Shown piece by piece: positions 59,726 to 64,000 of a DNA stretch of 64,000 bases (position 1 is its first letter; every line of letters begins with the position of its first letter). The position numbers were made by a program, and so were the translations under genes. The DNA is from Phoronis australis (Eukaryota; Phoronida; Phoronidae), in assembly GCA_002633005.1 (NCBI GenBank), contig NMRA01000001.1, forward strand, positions 3,424,229 to 3,488,228, in the 5' to 3' direction. The notes under the pieces are model-generated. The model was not told where the DNA came from. It searched no databases and was given only the letters and a program-made list of their open reading frames with translations.

Positions 59726-59965
59726 ATATAAAAGCAATAGATTTTGTTGTTTTATAGTTCGGGTCAAAGCTAAATGAACATACTTCAAGATGTCTGTTTC
59801 ATCAGGCGATAATCCTAAAAATACGTTTTTCAGCCCTATCTAATAGAAGATAGTAGTTAACTGTTGTAGCCTACTCATTACTACTGTGCATTCTTGTACA
59901 TCATAGTTGGCATTCATATATCTGTTAGTGAGAGATAGCTGTCATACATATAGGGTTCACATAGT

Positions 59966-61702
59966 AACATGTTGAACTTGGTGTAAGTTTGGGGCATGTG
60001 TTTAGCCTTAAAGTTTATTTACCCAAGCCATGATCACATAGGCCTTTTGTAAACTGACACATTTAAACCAAGGTTAGCCTATTTGCAGCTGTTTATCTCT
60101 GTGGTCATTCCTTTGCCACTATAAATTTCTGGTCACTGGAGACTGGCTCTTGACTTGGTTTTATGCTGTCCTCCCCGATTTATGCGATTGGTCTGTCTGT
60201 CTGGATTGAATGATTACTCAGGTTTACAAGATTAGTGAATTTAGCAGGGTAATTCATTTTATAAAACCTCACCTCTGTATGCTGATACCATACTTGCCTG
60301 TGTTTATACCCGTATTTCGCATGTCCTTAGAATTTTTACCGATTACAATTTTGAATGCCTTTGTTCTGGTGCAGTTTTTTAGTGTGAAATGTCTCATTTT
60401 TCAATTTTATCACCCTGACCCTTATTAGCCAGTGCAGTACTAAACGGTATGTGATTTTTGCCCCTCTGTCTACACTCTTAATTGCCGCGGGTAGAAAAAT
60501 GGTGTCTGACCACATGTCTACATACTACCAATTATTTGTATCTGATGGTTGTATGCAAATTCGTGTATACAAAAGATCAGACTGTGTAGACTGGACTTGA
60601 CATCGGTCACATGTTCAGTTTAAGCTGTATATTTCACAGTGTAGCTGGCTAAAAAATAAAAAATGAATTAGGCCCTTTGCTCTCATAAAATTGTTCTTAC
60701 AATCATCCTCACTATGTGATAGGGATTCTATTTCTCTTCCCAACTCCAATACAGAAACCATCGGGAACTCAAGAAAAAAATTATTGGTGTTGGCCCTACA
60801 ATTGCGAGTTCGAAAATGGCGCATGTACNAACATGTTGAACTTGGTGTAAGTTTGGGGCATGTGTTTAGCCTTAAAGTTTATTTACCCAAGCCATGATCA
60901 CACAGGCCTTTAGTAAACTGACACATTTAAACCAAGGTTAGCCTATTTGCAGCTGTTTATCTCTGTGGTCATTCCTTTGCCACTATAAATTTCTGGTCAC
61001 TGGAGACTGGCTCTTGACTTGGTTTTATGCTGTCCTCCCTGATTTATGCGATTTATGCGATTGGTCTGTCTGTCTGGATTGAATGATTACTCAGGTTTAC
61101 AAGATTAGTGAATTTAGCAGGGTAATTCATTTTATAAAACCTCACCTCTGTATGCTGATACCATACTTGCCCGTGTTTATACCCGTACTTCGCATGTCCT
61201 TAGAATTTTTACCGATTACAATTTTGAATGCTTTTGTTCTAGTGCAGTTTTTTAGTGTGAAATGTCTCATTTTTCAATTTTATCACCCTGACCCTTATTA
61301 GCCAGTGCAGTACTAAACGGTATGTGATTTTTGCCCCACTGTCTACACTCTTAATTGCCGCGGGTAGAAAAATGGTGTCTGACCACATGTCTACATACTA
61401 CCAATTATTTGTATCTGATGGTTGTATGCAAATTCGTGTATACAAAAGATCAGACTGTGTAGACTGGACTTGACATCGGTCACATGTTCTGTTTAAGCTG
61501 TATATCTCACAGTGTAGCTGGCTAAAAAATAAAAAAATGAATTAGGCCTTTTGCACTCATAAAATTGTTCTTACAATCATCCTCACTATGTGATAGGGAT
61601 TCTATTTCTCTTCCCAACTCCAATACAGAAACCATCGGGAACTCAAGAAAAAAATTATTGGTGTTGGCCCTACAATTGCGAGTTTGAAAATGGCGCATGT
61701 AC
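59966..61702. repeat. Near-identical tandem duplication (0.86 kb x 2) with N at the junction
   Basis: Copy 1 is 59966-60828 and copy 2 is 60830-61702. They differ by a few substitutions, an extra ATTTATGCG-like 9-bp insertion and one A. The single N at 60829 lies exactly between them. Both carry matching open frames (60210-60428 and 61083-61301) that are therefore not independent evidence of coding. Confidence 0.92.
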
Positions 61703-62399
61703 GCATTACCTGTAACTCGAGCTGTCGGCTTCTTCGGCAACAATTCAAGATCTGATAAATTTATGTTTTTAAATCCCAGAATGTTCCGGTTACAAACGGG
61801 CAAAATGCAGCTCCAAGCTTTACAACTGGAGTTGTACTGACTTCTTATTCCTGGCGCATCCTGCTGGTATCTCAAGACTGCCATGCCATGTTTCATAATA
61901 GATCTGATTGTGTGAATTAATTGCAGAGTTCATAGCTTAGTGCAGGCTGTTAATTGCATCAATTATTCCTGTCTGTGTTTACATTTCTCCACATATTCTC
62001 TGTAATTCCAAGCCTCAGCCACACTTAAAGAGATAAGACACTAAAAACAGTGGCTATACAATAGATGAACATCTGTCGTTTATGCTAATATTATTTTTGT
62101 ACTTTGCTTAAGTATTTCATGATCTTGGTGACTCACACGGTCTAATGTCTTAATACAACTGCGTCTCTGTGTCATGTGAACATCGTTTTCTGCTCGTTTA
62201 ATCATTCAATTCGTGGAAGATTTTCTAATTTTGCTAGAGGGTGTAATTTATGCTCTTTGTTGCTCCTAGCACACATCTGTATTTACAATGTAAGCCACCT
62301 TGCTTGTTTCAAGCACACCTACCCATGTGTGTTCACTTTTATGCGCCTTCGTACATATATATGTATGAGTGCATTATACAATCGTCCCTGTCAATATGA
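61703..62399. other. Non-coding stretch
   Basis: No exon or recognisable repeat seen. Confidence 0.5.
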
Positions 62400-62975
62400 T
62401 GCCCCTTGCTGCGTTTGCAAAATTCTTCATGGATGTTCATGAAGTTTTGCATACATGGTCCTTGTATTATTAGGACAATACAAACCGACTACCTCAGCGC
62501 CTTCTTGTGGCATTTTAGGATCTCTTTTCGTATGCATATATTTTCTAATTTCTTTCATGATATTTGGCGTAGAGGTTTCTTTCAAGGATACAATGACACA
62601 GCCATTTTCGTATGGATTCAACATATTCAGCATTCTCTAAAGGCTATTTTTAATATTTTGAGGCTATTTTTTCGTCCGCTTATCTGTCTGCCAAAGGGCT
62701 TGAAGGATCACTATATTTACAAGTGCATTCCTATTGAGATGATCACGATTGATGTAGATTTTTGTTCGAGTCCAACTATAGTGGTGTCCCCTAGTGGCAT
62801 TTTGTATGCCTGAATATCTACCAATTTCCTTGATGAACCTTAAATTTTGGCATATGTGTTCCAGTTGAGGGGGATTCGCCTGACGTTCATTTTGGAACGA
62901 ATCTGGCTACTGTGGCATCCCCTAGTGGCAGTTTAGGTTTTCTTGCCATAAAGCTTTATATATATATGTGGGACG
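62400..62975. repeat. CCCCTAGTGGCA-type repeat, cluster 3
   Basis: Units with CTTGATGAACCTTAAATTTTGG and CCCCTAGTGGCAGTTTAGG words, also CCCCTAGTGGCATTTTG at about 62790 and CTTCTTGTGGCATTTTAGG at 62500. Same family as 46.6 and 50.2 kb. The 135-codon frame at 62406-62813 lies inside it and is not a gene. Confidence 0.55.
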
Positions 62976-63593
62976 TCGCATTAAGAAACAACCCCAGACG
63001 CAATTGCTTTACTGTCTGTGGTGGAGTCGTGGAGGTATTTCAAGGCTTTGCTTTGCCCTTGCATTTGTCTGAGAATGTTTGGTTTGCTTGAAGTCAGTCG
63101 GGTTATTGGCTTGAAAATTTATGAATGGGAGATCTTCAATAATTTATTGATCTTTCAAGCTCTCATGCATGGATTTGATGATATTGATGAAAATGATTGT
63201 GAAACTACCATCGAGGACGTCAATTTGTTGGGCAGGTTGTTTAATGTCAAATATAATGACATTCTTTTGTTGAAAAACGGGCATTTGATAACAATAATTT
63301 CCTCATTATACATCTCCAGACATGAATTTGATGCATCTAGGTCAGCTTACCATGTTCAAGACCAGGTGATGCATTGAGATCAAGTTTATATATCTTGGTT
63401 GTTCTGTTCTTTTACTTCATAACAACTGTTGTGTGTGTGTGTGTGGGGGGGGGGGGTACCATGTCACTGGCCCCCAAAACATTTTGAAAGGGTGCATGAA
63501 AAACATTATCCTGGAAGACCAGTGGTGACCTCTGTCATTGTAAAATGAAAATGGAAACCTGTTTCTCATAGAGTATCATCTGTTTGATTGCAG
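62976..63593. other. End of the putative talin 5' intron
   Basis: A (GT)n-G12 run lies at 63430-63456. The 119-codon frame at 63018-63377 has no recognised domain. The intron ends at the TTTGATTGCAG acceptor. Confidence 0.6.
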
Positions 63594-63768
63594 TTGACTT
63601 TTCGCGTGGTGTGAGAGCGCAGACAAACCAAGATGGCGACACTGTCGCTAAAAATCAGCGTTGTCGGATCGAGCATCGTCAAGACGATGCAGTTCGAGCC
63701 GTCAACCATCGTCTACGATGCCTGTCGCATTATACGAGAGAGGATTCCAGAAGCATCAGCAACCAATC
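63594..63768 (+). CDS. TLN: Talin, first coding exon (partial gene; CDS from 63633)
   Basis: The acceptor TTTGATTGCAG ends at 63593, then 39 nt of 5' UTR, then ATG at 63633. The exon encodes MATLSLKISVVGSSIVKTMQ, FEPSTIVYDACRIIRERIPE and ASATN, ending phase 1 at donor GTAAGT (63769). KTMQFEPST.VYDACRIIRERIPEA is nearly identical to the start of vertebrate talins and belongs to the F0 subdomain of the FERM head. Talin is the cytoplasmic adaptor that binds and activates integrin beta tails and links them to actin at adhesions. About 2500 residues are expected downstream, outside the window. Insertion of two or three residues in the SVVGSS loop relative to vertebrates is visible. Vertebrates have two talins; an invertebrate would usually have one. 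Confidence 0.93.
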
Positions 63769-64000
63769 GTAAGTATCATTATTCCATAGTCCTTACCTCA
63801 TCTGCTTCTCACAGCAAATGTTTCTCTGTCTTTTCACTTTTTCAAGATAATAAGTTGATGATAAACTTGATGGTAATCTTGTTTGTTTTTGCTAATCTCA
63901 CGCTTGAATCGCTGACGAAGTACTTCATCCCATAGTTGAAGAATAACGATCATTTTTCTTGGGTATCAGTTTCGCTGATTCACTCCTTGTTACCGTGTTT

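Noticed and set aside
60210-61301. Two nearly identical 72-codon frames
   Set aside because: They agree only because the segment is duplicated; AT-rich, no homology recognised.
62406-62813. 135-codon plus-strand frame
   Set aside because: It overlaps repeat units of the CCCCTAGTGGCA family that appear elsewhere with stops.
63018-63377. 119-codon plus frame as an upstream talin exon
   Set aside because: No similarity to talin, and the talin exon already has its own ATG and a preceding acceptor.

Overview
The window is eukaryotic genomic DNA: AT-rich, dominated by introns, with GT-AG spliced exons, many decayed DNA transposons, minisatellites and non-LTR relics, and no operon structure. The encoded proteins (a WDR49/WDR64-type WD40 protein and talin) are metazoan. 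Long introns, the repeat types and a talin N-terminus very close to the vertebrate one suggest a marine invertebrate, perhaps a deuterostome such as a hemichordate, echinoderm or lancelet. I cannot fix the species from the sequence alone.

Two protein-coding genes can be supported. (1) On the minus strand, from about 39.4 kb down to about 3.0 kb, lies a complete gene of 27 coding exons for a WDR49/WDR64-family protein. Exon phases join without exception, giving 3234 coding nt (1077 aa plus stop). The product has a short disordered N-terminus, an EF-hand-like region (about residues 72-130), roughly a dozen WD40 blades (about residues 150-850), and an acidic then basic C-terminal tail. (2) On the plus strand the last 400 bases hold the first coding exon of talin (F0 subdomain); the rest of that gene lies beyond the window. 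A splice acceptor before the talin ATG implies an upstream non-coding exon.

The two genes are divergent. A promoter-like segment at about 39.7-39.88 kb (inverted CCAAT, ETS site, CRE-like site, YY1 site, then a good plus-strand splice donor) may be a shared bidirectional promoter. If so, 39.9-63.6 kb is one large talin 5'-UTR intron. A second promoter-like cluster at 51.2-51.4 kb is an alternative start.

The rest is intronic or intergenic and holds mobile DNA. It includes hAT-type MITEs at 1.2, 6.1, 19.5 and 32.7 kb and a 2.3-kb non-autonomous element inserted into a minisatellite (12.2-14.5 kb). There is a TTAA-flanked foldback element (38.2-38.6 kb), another foldback (59.2-59.5 kb) and a TIR element at 54.8-55.2 kb. 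Also present are a tRNA-derived SINE (11.3 kb), a frameshifted 5'-truncated LINE fragment with an RNase H tail (56.5-56.9 kb), a dispersed family sharing a CCCCTAGTGGCA core (46.6, 50.2-51.0, 62.4-63.0 kb), and a near-identical 0.86-kb tandem duplication with an N at its junction (60.0-61.7 kb) that may be an assembly artefact. I saw no convincing tRNA or rRNA gene, no CRISPR array and no novel multi-gene system.
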